Part shown: one piece after another, positions 35,863 through 44,779 of the stretch
Layout: every line of letters begins with the position of its first letter
How positions within the stretch are numbered: the stretch's first letter is position 1
Assembly: GCF_030409685.1 (NCBI RefSeq)
Contig: NZ_JAUFQJ010000024.1
Span: 372,001 to 436,000, forward strand
DNA from: Ferruginibacter paludis
GTDB taxonomy: Bacteria; Bacteroidota; Bacteroidia; Chitinophagales; Chitinophagaceae
Reading direction: 5' to 3'
DNA: 64,000 nucleotides
Position numbers and translations under genes: made by a program
Notes under the pieces: model-generated
The model's input: the letters and a program-made list of their open reading frames with translations, nothing else
What the model was told of the DNA's origin: nothing
The model's database searches: none

Positions 35863-38307
35863 TCACTCCACCCGACCCTTCTCCTCATCAGAAGCATTAT
35901 CATTGTGTTTGCTCTTTCTTGCAAAGGTAGATTTCCCAAAGCGCCAGGTAAAGCCAAGCCCCATACGTTGCGTATCTGTTTCGGTGGTTTGAAAATACTG
36001 CGCCTGCTTTACACCCAACGACTTGTTGTGGTAAATCCAGGAATGAAAGATATCATCGAACGCAACGCGGATGCTGGCTTTGTCTTTCCATATCTTTTTT
36101 TGTACGGCTGCATTTACACGTACCATGCCACTGGTAATTGCCTGTCCGTTTAAATCCCGGCTGGCATAATAGCCACCAAAATCTGCACTCCACCCATTAT
36201 TAAACCGCAGTTGATTGAGCAGGTTGATGCGGGCCACATATACGTTGGTGACCAGGTTTTCTGTATACGCTTTTCCGTTCAGGCCCATGTGCGAAAGCAA
36301 TATGTCCAGGTTCAGGTTCCACCATTTAGCGGGCGTTAGTGACAGGCCTGAGTTTAATAAAATCATATAGCCCCGTGCAATGTTTTGTGGCCGCGTAATA
36401 AATATGGAATCAATGGCCTGCGTGGTTTGAAAGATCACATTGGTAAACCTGTTAAAACTTAACGCGGTGCGAAAGAGTTGTTTGTGGGTGTATTTTAATT
36501 CGAGCCGGTACTGGTATTGCGGGTTCAGCATGGGGTTACCTGCGGTGTAAGAATATTGATCACGAAAAAATACAAAGGGATTCAGCAACTGGTAGTTGGG
36601 CCGGTTGATTCTTTTTACCGCCAGCAAATTCAATGTGTTGTTACCGATGCTATCCAGTTTATAACTAAAGTACAGGCTGGGAAATACACCGGTATAATTT
36701 TTACTGAAGCTGCTGTCGCCTGCCACGCCATTGCCCAATTGGTTGCCCCTAAGGTTGGTGTTCTCTATTCTAAGACCAGATTGCATGCCCCAGCGCTGCC
36801 AGTTTTTTTGCCCGTTTACATACAGCGCATTGATGTTTTCATGGTATTTAAAATGGTTGGACCGGCTGTAATCAATCACCGGTATTTCCGTCATCCTGTC
36901 AAAATAGTTCACCACGTTATCATTATCAACTATGGATGATTTGATACCGGCTTCCACTTTGGCTTTGTTTTTAAGCGGATGCACATAGTCTGTCTTGGCG
37001 CTGTAAATATTGAAGGACGATGGTGCCAGGTATTGAAATTTAGAAGCCTCATTTAATGTGCCATCAGGTTGAAAGATAAAATTTTCCAGTAGCTGGTTGC
37101 CATCGGTTTTATAATGCAGGTAATTGATATCTCCTGATAATTCACGTCCGTTATCATTCAGCTTGTGTACTACGCTCAGGTTGATGCTGCCATTGCTCCT
37201 GTTATCACCACCTGTATTATTGCCAGCACTTATACCCATCAGCTGATCATTTTTATTGTAGTTCTTTCCGGCAGCACTAAACCAGCCGTTTCTTTTGCCA
37301 CCATTAAAATTCAATACCACACCATAGGTTGTTTTTTGTGTGATGGCATAATCCAGCCCCAGGTTAATATTAGCCCCCTGGGTTTTATATTGCTGGTTGT
37401 TTGATAAGGACAACACCGAACTTAATGCACCGTCTGCGGTATAGAATTTACGGTCAAATAAATCATTGGTATAATTCTGCTCTTTATTAAAACCAATATT
37501 GGCAAACAGGTTTAGTTTTTTACGGTTGTAATTTAAATTTACCGCATCGTTCAAACGGACATACCTGCCCTGCGAGTAGCCCATAGAAATATTGCCTGTA
37601 AAACCGGCCATCCTGTTTTTCTTCAGTCTTATGTTGATGATGGCATTACCGGCGGCATCATATCTTGCCGGCGGATTATCCATCAACTCAATTTTGTCCA
37701 GCACGCTGCCGGGCAGGGATTTTAAATAGGCCGCCAGGTCTTGTCCAGACATGTAGGTTTGCCTGCCGTCAATCAGTACCAATGCGCCCCTTCCATTCAG
37801 GTTAATACCATTGTTTACACCAATAGTAATGCCCGGCGTTTTCTCCAGCACTTCCAGCGTATTGCTGGTAGCGCTGCTGATCATCGCATCCACATGTACA
37901 ACGGTTTTGTCAATTTGCTGCTCTATCAGCGGGCGCCGGGCGGTTACTGTAACGCCGGTCAGATCGGTGTTTTTTGCAGGCACCATAACTACAGGCGGCA
38001 ACAACATGTCCTGGCGTGAACTATCTACCGTAAACAAGACAGGCACAAATTGCATTTGACCAACAGCTGTAACTATCAGTCTGTAGGCACCTTCGCTAAT
38101 ACCGTTCAATCTGAATTTTCCATTATCGTTTGTAAGTGTTTCTTTTATGATGGTAGAATCTTTTGCATTTACCAGCCTTATCGTTGCTGATGAGATGGCT
38201 TCGTGTTTTGTATCGGTTACCGTACCAGCCAATGTTACGCCTGTTGTTTGGGCAAACAGGATAGTGGTAATAAAAAGGAAGCATATAAACGAGCTGATAA
38301 CTTTCAT
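35863..38307 (-). CDS. Outer-membrane beta-barrel protein (OMP_b-brl_3 / TonB-receptor-like)
   Basis: 814 residues from ATG 38307, start of signal peptide MKVISSFICFLFITTILFAQ; a 59-codon in-frame extension is ignored. Carboxypeptidase-regulatory domain (about 25-110, TVTDTKHEAISSATIRLVNA), plug domain (LEVLEKTPGITIGVNNGINL, VLIDGRQTYMSGQDLAAYL, IELMDNPPARYDAAG) and a long barrel, closing with a hydrophilic Lys/Glu-rich tail. Same architecture as 3385-5790. Divergent from the LytS/LytTR gene pair; that two-component system may control it, since candidate direct repeats lie in the shared 245-bp gap. Substrate unknown. Confidence 0.85.
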   Translation of the reverse strand: MKVISSFICFLFITTILFAQTTGVTLAGTVTDTKHEAISSATIRLVNAKDSTIIKETLTNDNGKFRLNGISEGAYRLIVTAVGQMQFVPVLFTVDSSRQDMLLPPVVMVPAKNTDLTGVTVTARRPLIEQQIDKTVVHVDAMISSATSNTLEVLEKTPGITIGVNNGINLNGRGALVLIDGRQTYMSGQDLAAYLKSLPGSVLDKIELMDNPPARYDAAGNAIINIRLKKNRMAGFTGNISMGYSQGRYVRLNDAVNLNYNRKKLNLFANIGFNKEQNYTNDLFDRKFYTADGALSSVLSLSNNQQYKTQGANINLGLDYAITQKTTYGVVLNFNGGKRNGWFSAAGKNYNKNDQLMGISAGNNTGGDNRSNGSINLSVVHKLNDNGRELSGDINYLHYKTDGNQLLENFIFQPDGTLNEASKFQYLAPSSFNIYSAKTDYVHPLKNKAKVEAGIKSSIVDNDNVVNYFDRMTEIPVIDYSRSNHFKYHENINALYVNGQKNWQRWGMQSGLRIENTNLRGNQLGNGVAGDSSFSKNYTGVFPSLYFSYKLDSIGNNTLNLLAVKRINRPNYQLLNPFVFFRDQYSYTAGNPMLNPQYQYRLELKYTHKQLFRTALSFNRFTNVIFQTTQAIDSIFITRPQNIARGYMILLNSGLSLTPAKWWNLNLDILLSHMGLNGKAYTENLVTNVYVARINLLNQLRFNNGWSADFGGYYASRDLNGQAITSGMVRVNAAVQKKIWKDKASIRVAFDDIFHSWIYHNKSLGVKQAQYFQTTETDTQRMGLGFTWRFGKSTFARKSKHNDNASDEEKGRVE

Positions 38308-38368
38308 TTTTTTTGTTTTACTGAGTGATTGAATAATGAGATACAAATATTGCAGTGAACAAGCGGCC

Positions 38369-38399
38369 TGTAAAACAATTGTGTTGTACATTGTAAAAC
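38369..38399. promoter_or_regulatory. Direct repeats in the LytS/barrel intergenic gap, candidate LytTR site
   Basis: TGTAAAAC occurs at 38369-38376 and again at 38392-38399, 23 bp start to start. LytTR regulators typically bind two direct repeats about two helical turns apart. An inverted CTGACGGAA/TTCCGTCAG pair (38402-38410, 38455-38463) lies next to it. The function is inferred. Confidence 0.4.
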
Positions 38400-38552
38400 G
38401 GCTGACGGAATGCAGCTGAACGTGGTTGAATAAATTGGAAAGCCCGCACACACTTTCCGTCAGTGCAAAAAGCATATTCGTCACAGCAATTTATGTAAGG
38501 ACTTACCTTGGTGCATATTTGCATTATTCACCAACAGGTAAATAGCAAAATA

Positions 38553-39593
38553 ATGAGCGAAATCAAACCTACAACACAGGATGTTTTTTATGGCAGAAAA
38601 CTATACATCCTCTTAGCGGCCATTGCTTCCGTTCCGCTGTTTTTAGCCATTGAATCGTACGTAAGAGCAATCGGCGTGCATGAAGATGAACAGGTAGCTA
38701 CCGCGGCTACCATGTGTTTTATTGCGGGTATTTTTGCAGGCCGTTACCTGGCGCAAATCTGGACACATCAGCTAAAATCAGCTCCCAATGGTGTGATTGT
38801 TTTGCTGGTTACAATTATAATAGCCTGTATTGGCTGGCTTTTTTTTCATGCTGATTTTCCTTTGCAGGGCAGGGTTGCCATTAACTTAATATTGTTCTGG
38901 TTGCCCTTTGCCGTTTGCAGTTTAGCCTTGGGTATGCTGATAAAAATTGTAAGGGCTTATACACAAAACAGGCTAAGGGAAGCAGAAGCAGCAGCGGCGC
39001 AGAACAAGAGTGAACTGCATTTACTGCAATCGCAACTGAGCCCGCATTTTTTGTTTAATACACTTAACAACATGTATGGGCTTTCCCTGACCGAGCATGA
39101 AAAAATTCCTCCGCTATTATTGAAATTATCAGACCTGCTGAGGTATACAGTGTATGAAGCCAATGAAGTATTTGTACCGCTAAAAGATGAGCTGAATTAT
39201 ATTGATAATTACATCGCCTTTGAGCAGATACGACTTGGTGACCGGTTGGTCTTAAATATGGATATAGAACCCGTTACAAGTGCTGATATAAAGATTGCGC
39301 CGATGTTGCTGATTGTGTTTATTGAAAATGCATTTAAGCATTCCCGCAATTCGGCGGCTCAGCAAATATTTATTACCATCAGTTTAAAAATATGGGGAAA
39401 TTTGATATTGTTTTCTGTAAAGAATTCACAAAGCAAAGAGAAGGAAGAACGCCCGCAAATAGACAAACACAGCGGTTTTGGCCTTGCCAGTGTAAGAATA
39501 AGACTGGATCTTTTATACCCTGGTGAACACCAGCTAACGATAGATAATGCCGAAGAATTATATACGGTTATGCTGCAGTTAAAAATGAAATAA
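38553..39593 (+). CDS. LytS-type membrane sensor histidine kinase
   Basis: 346 residues from ATG 38553 (MSEIKPTTQDVFYGRKLYIL). Four predicted membrane segments in the first ~140 residues (LYILLAAIASVPLFLAIE, ATMCFIAGIFAGRYLA, VIVLLVTIIIACIGWLFF, AINLILFWLPFAVCSLALG). His_kinase domain with phospho-acceptor motif LQSQLSPHFLFNTLNNMYGL, and an ATPase region with APMLLIVFIENAFKHS (N-box) and SGFGLASVRIRLDLLYPG (G-box). Complete. Coupled to the LytTR regulator one base downstream. No extracellular sensor domain, so the signal is probably membrane-borne. Confidence 0.9.
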   Translation: MSEIKPTTQDVFYGRKLYILLAAIASVPLFLAIESYVRAIGVHEDEQVATAATMCFIAGIFAGRYLAQIWTHQLKSAPNGVIVLLVTIIIACIGWLFFHADFPLQGRVAINLILFWLPFAVCSLALGMLIKIVRAYTQNRLREAEAAAAQNKSELHLLQSQLSPHFLFNTLNNMYGLSLTEHEKIPPLLLKLSDLLRYTVYEANEVFVPLKDELNYIDNYIAFEQIRLGDRLVLNMDIEPVTSADIKIAPMLLIVFIENAFKHSRNSAAQQIFITISLKIWGNLILFSVKNSQSKEKEERPQIDKHSGFGLASVRIRLDLLYPGEHQLTIDNAEELYTVMLQLKMK

Positions 39594-39594
39594 C

Positions 39595-40311
39595 ATGAAT
39601 CAAATCAATTGCCTGGTAGTAGATGATGAACCGATAGCAAGAAGGATTATTGAAACCTATTGCGGCCACCTGCCCTACCTGTCAGTTATTGCCTCCTGCG
39701 GAACAGCACTTGAAGCAAAGCATGTTTTACAACAGCAAAAAATTGACATTTTATTTTTAGATATCAACATGCCCGTGCTGGATGGCATATCTTTTTTAAA
39801 AACCTTGAAAGTGCAGCCGCAGGTAATCTTTACCACGGCTTATAAAGAATATGCGCTGGATGCATTTGACCTGGCAGCCTGCGATTATTTACTAAAGCCC
39901 TTTTCGCTGGAGCGGTTTATCATTGCGATTGACAAGGCGGTAGAAAAATTACAGCCTCAATCACTGCCCGCTTCTGAAGCCGTTGATACAAAAACAGATG
40001 AGTATATTTTTATCAAAACTGATGGCAAAATTTTTAAGATTCAGTTCAATGATTTGCTGTATGCAGAAGCTAGTGGGAACTATACTAAAATAGTTACTAC
40101 GCAACAGTTGTTGCTGCCAACCATGACGTTTTCAAACTTTGAAGAACAGCTTCCACACAAGCTTTTTCTACGGGTGCACCGTTCCTTCATTATCAACAAA
40201 TCTAAAATAAGCCATGTGGAAGGCAACCGGGTGTTTATCAATACAACTGAAATACCGATTGGTATCAATTATAAAGAAGCGTTTTTAAAAGAGTTGGGAT
40301 TTTCTTCCTGA
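39595..40311 (+). CDS. LytTR-family response regulator
   Basis: 238 residues. Receiver domain (1-120) with the acidic pair VVDDEP, phospho-accepting Asp in DILFLDINMPVLDG and Lys in CDYLLKPFSLERF; C-terminal LytTR DNA-binding domain (about 140-235) with FIKTDGKIFKIQFNDLLYAEA, FLRVHRSFIINKSKISHVEG. Partner of the LytS kinase immediately upstream. Likely targets include the divergent barrel gene and its own operon; inferred. Confidence 0.93.
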   Translation: MNQINCLVVDDEPIARRIIETYCGHLPYLSVIASCGTALEAKHVLQQQKIDILFLDINMPVLDGISFLKTLKVQPQVIFTTAYKEYALDAFDLAACDYLLKPFSLERFIIAIDKAVEKLQPQSLPASEAVDTKTDEYIFIKTDGKIFKIQFNDLLYAEASGNYTKIVTTQQLLLPTMTFSNFEEQLPHKLFLRVHRSFIINKSKISHVEGNRVFINTTEIPIGINYKEAFLKELGFSS

Positions 40312-40366
40312 TGCGACTTAATAATTACAATGAGTTGAACGAATATTTTTCCGGAAAATAAGTCAT

Positions 40367-40527
40367 ACAAAAAAACCTTCTTTCGAAGGTTTTGCAATGG
40401 ATAATGGTTTCAGTTTAAACAGGATTGGGATTGGTTTCATTGGGTATCGGGTTTCATCGGATAATGTAAAGTTGCAACGATTTTTGAAAAAGATTTGTAG
40501 TACGGGATATCAATAGACTGTAGCAAC
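40367..40527. repeat. Three-copy intergenic module, copy 1
   Basis: Begins with a bidirectional terminator-like hairpin (AAAAACCTTC/GAAGGTTTT, 40371-40392). Then follow, in order: ATGGATAATGGTTTCAG, TTTAAACAGGATTGG, GGTATCGGGTTTCA, ATAATGTAAAGTTGCAACG, an A/T run, ATTTGTAGT and ACTGTAGC. The same blocks in the same order recur at 41700-41856 and 44423-44595. Occupies most of the informative part of the 633-bp gap after the LytTR gene; the remainder (about 40528-40944) shows an imperfect inverted GCAAC...CTCTTT pair and nothing else I can name. Confidence 0.7.
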
Positions 40528-40944
40528 AACCTCTTTTATCCATTGCACAAATTTCGACGCGGCAGTTTTTTGTTGAAACGAAGCCAACAAAGAGGTTGCA
40601 AATAAACGGCTGGATGGAATTAAACTACAAACACCAGGATCATTGTGCCTCCCTCATTTTCTTCACATAAATTTCAGCACGGTAATTTTTCATGGTATTA
40701 ACCTTCTCACAAAAATTATAAAAAAAGAATTTCACTTCAGCTTTTGGCTGTTTGTTTGCTGCAACCATTACAGACGATCGTATGATAAGCGGGATTTATT
40801 TTCCTGCAAATAAAGATTGCTAACCTTATCATAAAAATGTTCTTGACTACTATCAGCACCAGCTCTAATAGCCGTCATTGATCATTACCTGCCGGGTGTC
40901 TACTTTTAAAAAAATATTGGAAATAAAATTTAAAAATTTAGTAT

Positions 40945-41478
40945 ATGGAAACTATAACCGCCAAAGATGCCATTACAGTAATCATGGAAAGAAAAAGCGT
41001 ACGTAGCTACACTGGTGAACCGGTAAGCAAAGAAGATATCGACATCATTCTTCGGGCAGCCATGGCAGCACCGGCAGCCATACATTTACTTCCCTGGAAA
41101 TTTATTGTGGTAACGAACAGGTCGACATTGGAAACACTGGCCGAAGGCTTGCCCTTTGCACGGATGATCAGCAATGCAGGTACCGCGATCGTTGTGTGTG
41201 CTGTACCGGAAGAAGCAGCCATGAACAGCGAAGCCTTTGCCATCCTGGATTGTACCTGTGCCAGCGAAAATATTTTACTGGCAGCCGAATCGCTGGGCCT
41301 GGGGGCCGTATGGACTGCCACCTACCCCAACAAAGAACTGATGGCTTTTGTAAGAACTACCCTGGGCATTCCGTCCAACGTTATTCCGCTGAATGTAATT
41401 CCTATCGGTTATCCACGGGGCGAAGAAGATGCCCAGGATAAATTTGATCCCAGGAACGTTCACTGGCAAAAATGGTGA
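40945..41478 (+). CDS. Nitroreductase-family flavoprotein
   Basis: 177 residues, a compact NfsB-like FMN enzyme. N-terminal FMN contacts MERKSVRSYTGEPVSKED (Arg-Ser-x-Arg type pattern), AAMAAPAAIHLLPWKFIVV, and the C-terminal SLGLGAVWTATYP with IPIGYPRGE. Acts with NAD(P)H on nitro or quinone compounds; the natural substrate is unknown. Single gene between two copies of the intergenic module. Confidence 0.88.
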   Translation: METITAKDAITVIMERKSVRSYTGEPVSKEDIDIILRAAMAAPAAIHLLPWKFIVVTNRSTLETLAEGLPFARMISNAGTAIVVCAVPEEAAMNSEAFAILDCTCASENILLAAESLGLGAVWTATYPNKELMAFVRTTLGIPSNVIPLNVIPIGYPRGEEDAQDKFDPRNVHWQKW

Positions 41479-41699
41479 GCAAAAAAACGGCAGCACGGTT
41501 TATCAGCGACTGCGGGCCATTCTGCAGGCAAGCGTGTGCAACATAAACAGCAAAGGCTTCAATTTATCAAAGGGATATTTATAAGCATCGCAATGCCGGA
41601 ATGTACGCTTTACTGGTGGCTGTAATTGCGGAAGCAATAAATTACCGGATTAAGATTGTTAGGATTTCACAACGGCTGTTTGCGTGAATAAACACAAAT

Positions 41700-41856
41700 A
41701 AAAAAACCTTCTCACCGAAGGTTTTTTCATAGATAATGTTTCAGGTTTTGTTAGGATTGGCTGGTCTCAGCAGGTATCGGATTTCAGTACATTTGCTGCT
41801 GTAAATATCCCCCCTTTTTTAAAAAAAATTGTAGTGAATAAAGTAAACAGTGTGTA
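41700..41856. repeat. Three-copy intergenic module, copy 2
   Basis: Hairpin AAAAAACCTTC/GAAGGTTTTTT (41701-41727), CATAGATAATGTTTCAG, GTTAGGATTGG, GGTATCGGATTTCAG, CTGTAAATATCC, a T6/A8 run, ATTGTAGTG and GTGTAG. The middle blocks are the most diverged of the three copies. Lies in the 595-bp gap before the antiporter gene; the sequence on either side has no gene signals. Confidence 0.65.
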
Positions 41857-42073
41857 GAAAAATACCTACTCTTCAGCAACGGGCACACATGGCATATTAA
41901 TAATTATTATTCAGATCAATAGCCAACAGCGCCAGCGAAGAGAAATTTTTGAAAAGCTGTAACCTTCTTGCAGCCATTCGGTTTTACCTGCTGTCCATTA
42001 TTTTGGCAGGCGCTTACATTATTTCTTTATTAAGCAGCAAGGATGGCTTATAATTTGTTAAGACTGCAACAAG

Positions 42074-44369
42074 ATGAAGCGATTTAAAAACAGTTTTTTT
42101 ACCTGGCCGTAATCGGGGGCTTCTCTGTGCTGATTTATTGCATACTCCGTTGGGGTATTCAATTGCAGCAGGGCAGGGCCATCGCTGTGCCTGAAGGTGG
42201 TAAAGATAAATGGCAGGATTTTATCAACTCCCTGGTGAGTAACCTGGAGCATCCCCTGGCATTGCTTTTGGCGCAAATCATCACCATCATACTCGTGGCC
42301 CGTTTGTTTGGATGGATATGTAAAAAAATCGGGCAGCCTTCCGTAATTGGTGAATTGTAGCGGGTATTGTACTTGGCCCTTCACTGGCAGGTTTACTTTT
42401 CCCGGGCTTCAGTGCCTTTCTTTTCCCGCCGCAGTCGCTGGGCAACCTGCAGTTCCTGAGCCAGATTGGCCTGATACTTTTTATGTTTATCATTGGCATG
42501 GAACTGGACCTGAAAGTGCTGAAAAATAAAGCCCATGAAGCGGTGGTAATCAGTCATGCCAGTATTATTTTTCCTTTTGCGCTGGGTATCGGCCTGGCTT
42601 ATTTTATCTACAATCATTTTGCTCCCGCAGGCATCAACTTCGCTTCGTTTGCCTTGTTTACAGGCATCTCCATGAGCATTACGGCCTTCCCGGTGCTGGC
42701 CCGTATTATACAGGAAAGGGGCATTCATAAAACAAGACTGGGCACCATTGTAATTACCTGCGCCGCCGCAGATGACATTACCGCATGGTGTATACTGGCA
42801 GCGGTAATTGCCATTGTAAAAGCCGGCTCATTTGTAAGTGCCTTATACACCATTGCACTGGCCGTGTTGTATGTATTGCTGATGATAAAAATAGTACGGC
42901 CTTTTTTAAAACGTGTGGGTGATCTCTATGTAACCAAAAAGAACATGAGCAAGGGCATTGTGGCGATATTTTTTATCACACTGATCATCTCTTCCTATGC
43001 CACCGAAGTGATCGGTATACATGCCTTGTTCGGGGCCTTTATGGCGGGTGCTATTATGCCCGATAATGCCCGGTTCAGAAATATTTTTATTGAGAAGATA
43101 GAAGATATTGCACTGGTTTTGCTGCTGCCTTTATTCTTTGTTTTCACCGGTTTGCGTACGCAGATTGGCTTACTGAATGATGTGTATTTATGGAAAGTTA
43201 CCGGCATGATTATACTGGTAGCGGTAACGGGTAAATTCATTGGAAGCGCTGTAGCGGCAAAGGTGGTAGGGCAAAGCTGGAAAGACAGTTTGGTGATTGG
43301 CGCCCTGATGAATACCCGCGGCCTGATGGAACTGGTGGTACTGAACATTGGGTATGACCTGGGGGTATTGAAACCTGAACTTTTCGCCATGATGGTGATT
43401 ATGGCTTTGGTGACTACATTTATGACCGGCCCTGCATTGGATTTGATTGCCTGGGCCTTCCGCTCCAACAACAGGGCAAATAAAACAAATGCATTAACCG
43501 ATGACCAGTACAATATTTTAGTATCTTTCGGCAACCCGGAACGTGGCAGATCTTTATTTCGGCTGGCCAATGACCTGATAAAAAATACAGCCAAATCAGC
43601 CGTCACCGCCATGCACCTGTCACAGGTGAATGATCTTCATTTGTACAATATTGATGCGTATGAAAAAGAGAGTTTTGCACCCGTAATTGAAGAGTCGGCA
43701 AACCTGCAACAAAAAATCACTACCTTATTTAAAGCTTCCGCCAATATCAATGCGGAAATTGCAGAAGTGGCCAATAAGGGCAATTATGATTTGCTCCTGA
43801 TTGGTGTGGGCCAATCAATTTATGAAGGCAGCCTGCTCGGGAAAATTTTAGGCTTCACTACCCGTATCATTAACCCCGAGCGCTTAATGGACCAGGTAGC
43901 TGGCAGGGAAAGCCTTTTTGAAGACTCGCCTTTTGATGAACATACAAGACTGATATTATCCAAAAGCAATATCCCCGTGGGTGTGCTGATTGATAAAGGA
44001 TTTCAGCAGGCTGATATTGTATTTGTTCCTGCTTTGTCTGAAAAAGATGGCTGGCTGGCTGAATACATTGAAAAGCTGGTACACAATGCCGGCTCCATTA
44101 TTACCGTTGCTGACGGATGCCAGGTTTTGCAAAAAATAAGAGTATTGGCCATCGCAGGCGAAGAAGCAGAAGACACTATCAACGATGATATTCAATTTGT
44201 AAATGAACAACTGGTTGACAGCACCTTTTTGCAGCAGCAAAGCCTGATGGTAATCAGTGAAGAAAGCTGGCGAAAACTAATTGAATCAAAAAGCGACTGG
44301 CTGGCGAATATTCCTTCAACACTGATACTATCGTCGGGCATTAAACAGGGTACCAGGTGGCTGGGCTAA
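42074..44369 (+). pseudogene. Cation/proton antiporter (CPA2 type), interrupted by two single-base deletions
   Basis: Would encode about 765 residues: 12-13 membrane segments of the Na+/H+ exchanger domain followed by a ~330-residue universal-stress-like cytoplasmic region. ATG at 42074 starts MKRFKNSFF; the frame then breaks in a T7 run (42094-42100), where one more T restores YLAVIGGFSVLIYC. It breaks again at 42351-42356, where GGTGAATTG needs a third A to read SVIGE-IVAGIVLGPSLAGLL. The longest intact part (42483-44369) carries MFIIGMELDLKVLK, the ion-site region with CAAADDITAW, and ALFGAFMAGAIMP. Both lesions shorten homopolymers, so long-read sequencing error is as likely as true decay. 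Confidence 0.8.
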
Positions 44370-44422
44370 TGTTGTATTCATTTTACCTTATATCAAATAG
44401 TGTTTCACTGTTTTATACAAAT

Positions 44423-44595
44423 GAAAAAACCTTCGCAAAGGAAGGCTTTTCATAGACATTTTTTTAGTTTAAACAGGACTGGATTGGATCGGTTTTGGTT
44501 TTTGTTCGGTAGGAATTGGATATTTGTTTGATGATGTAAAGATGCAACCCTTTTTTAAAATAATTTGTAGTGATTAAAATAGATATCCTGTAGCT
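44423..44595. repeat. Three-copy intergenic module, copy 3
   Basis: Hairpin ACCTTC/GAAGG with flanking A and T tracts (44424-44450), CATAGACATTT, AGTTTAAACAGGACTGG, GGTAGGAATTGG, GATGATGTAAAGATGCAACC, T6/A4 run, TAATTTGTAGTG and CCTGTAGC. Lies between the convergent antiporter and multi-PAS kinase genes, filling most of the 379-bp gap. Confidence 0.7.
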
Positions 44596-44704
44596 AAAAT
44601 TCTACCTGTATTTGCCTCTCTCAATCGTACCGTTTCTATGAAATATTTTTACAGCAAGCCGAAACGTTAGACAGGAAGGGCGCACATTTTATATGAAAGA
44701 ACAT

Positions 44705-44779
44705 TTATCTTTTACCCGGCAGCTTTACAATGTTAATCCAGAAGTCTTCTACTTTTTCAATAGCGGCCGCAAGGGAGCC
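44705..44779 (-). pseudogene. C-terminal remnant of a response regulator
   Basis: Overlapping the 3' end of the kinase in another frame, the minus strand encodes SLAAAIEKVEDFWINIVKLP, then GKR and a stop. The ending ...EDFW..IVKLP is characteristic of the C-terminus of Rcp1-like single-domain response regulators that follow multi-PAS kinases in Bacteroidota. No N-terminal part, phospho-acceptor Asp or start is present. It appears to be what remains after a deletion joined it to the kinase gene. Confidence 0.6.

Noticed and set aside
35545-36153. Plus-strand frame across the GxxExxY gene start and the barrel gene end
   Set aside because: Crosses repeats and antisense of two genes; no homology visible.
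42995-43612. 205-codon minus-strand frame inside the antiporter
   Set aside because: Antisense shadow of a membrane protein gene; Thr/Ile-rich without family motifs.
44761-44770. GCGGCCGC (NotI) at the kinase/regulator junction, possibly a cloning scar
   Set aside because: The surrounding bases continue plausible kinase and regulator coding on each side with no vector sequence; chance or deletion microhomology is likelier.
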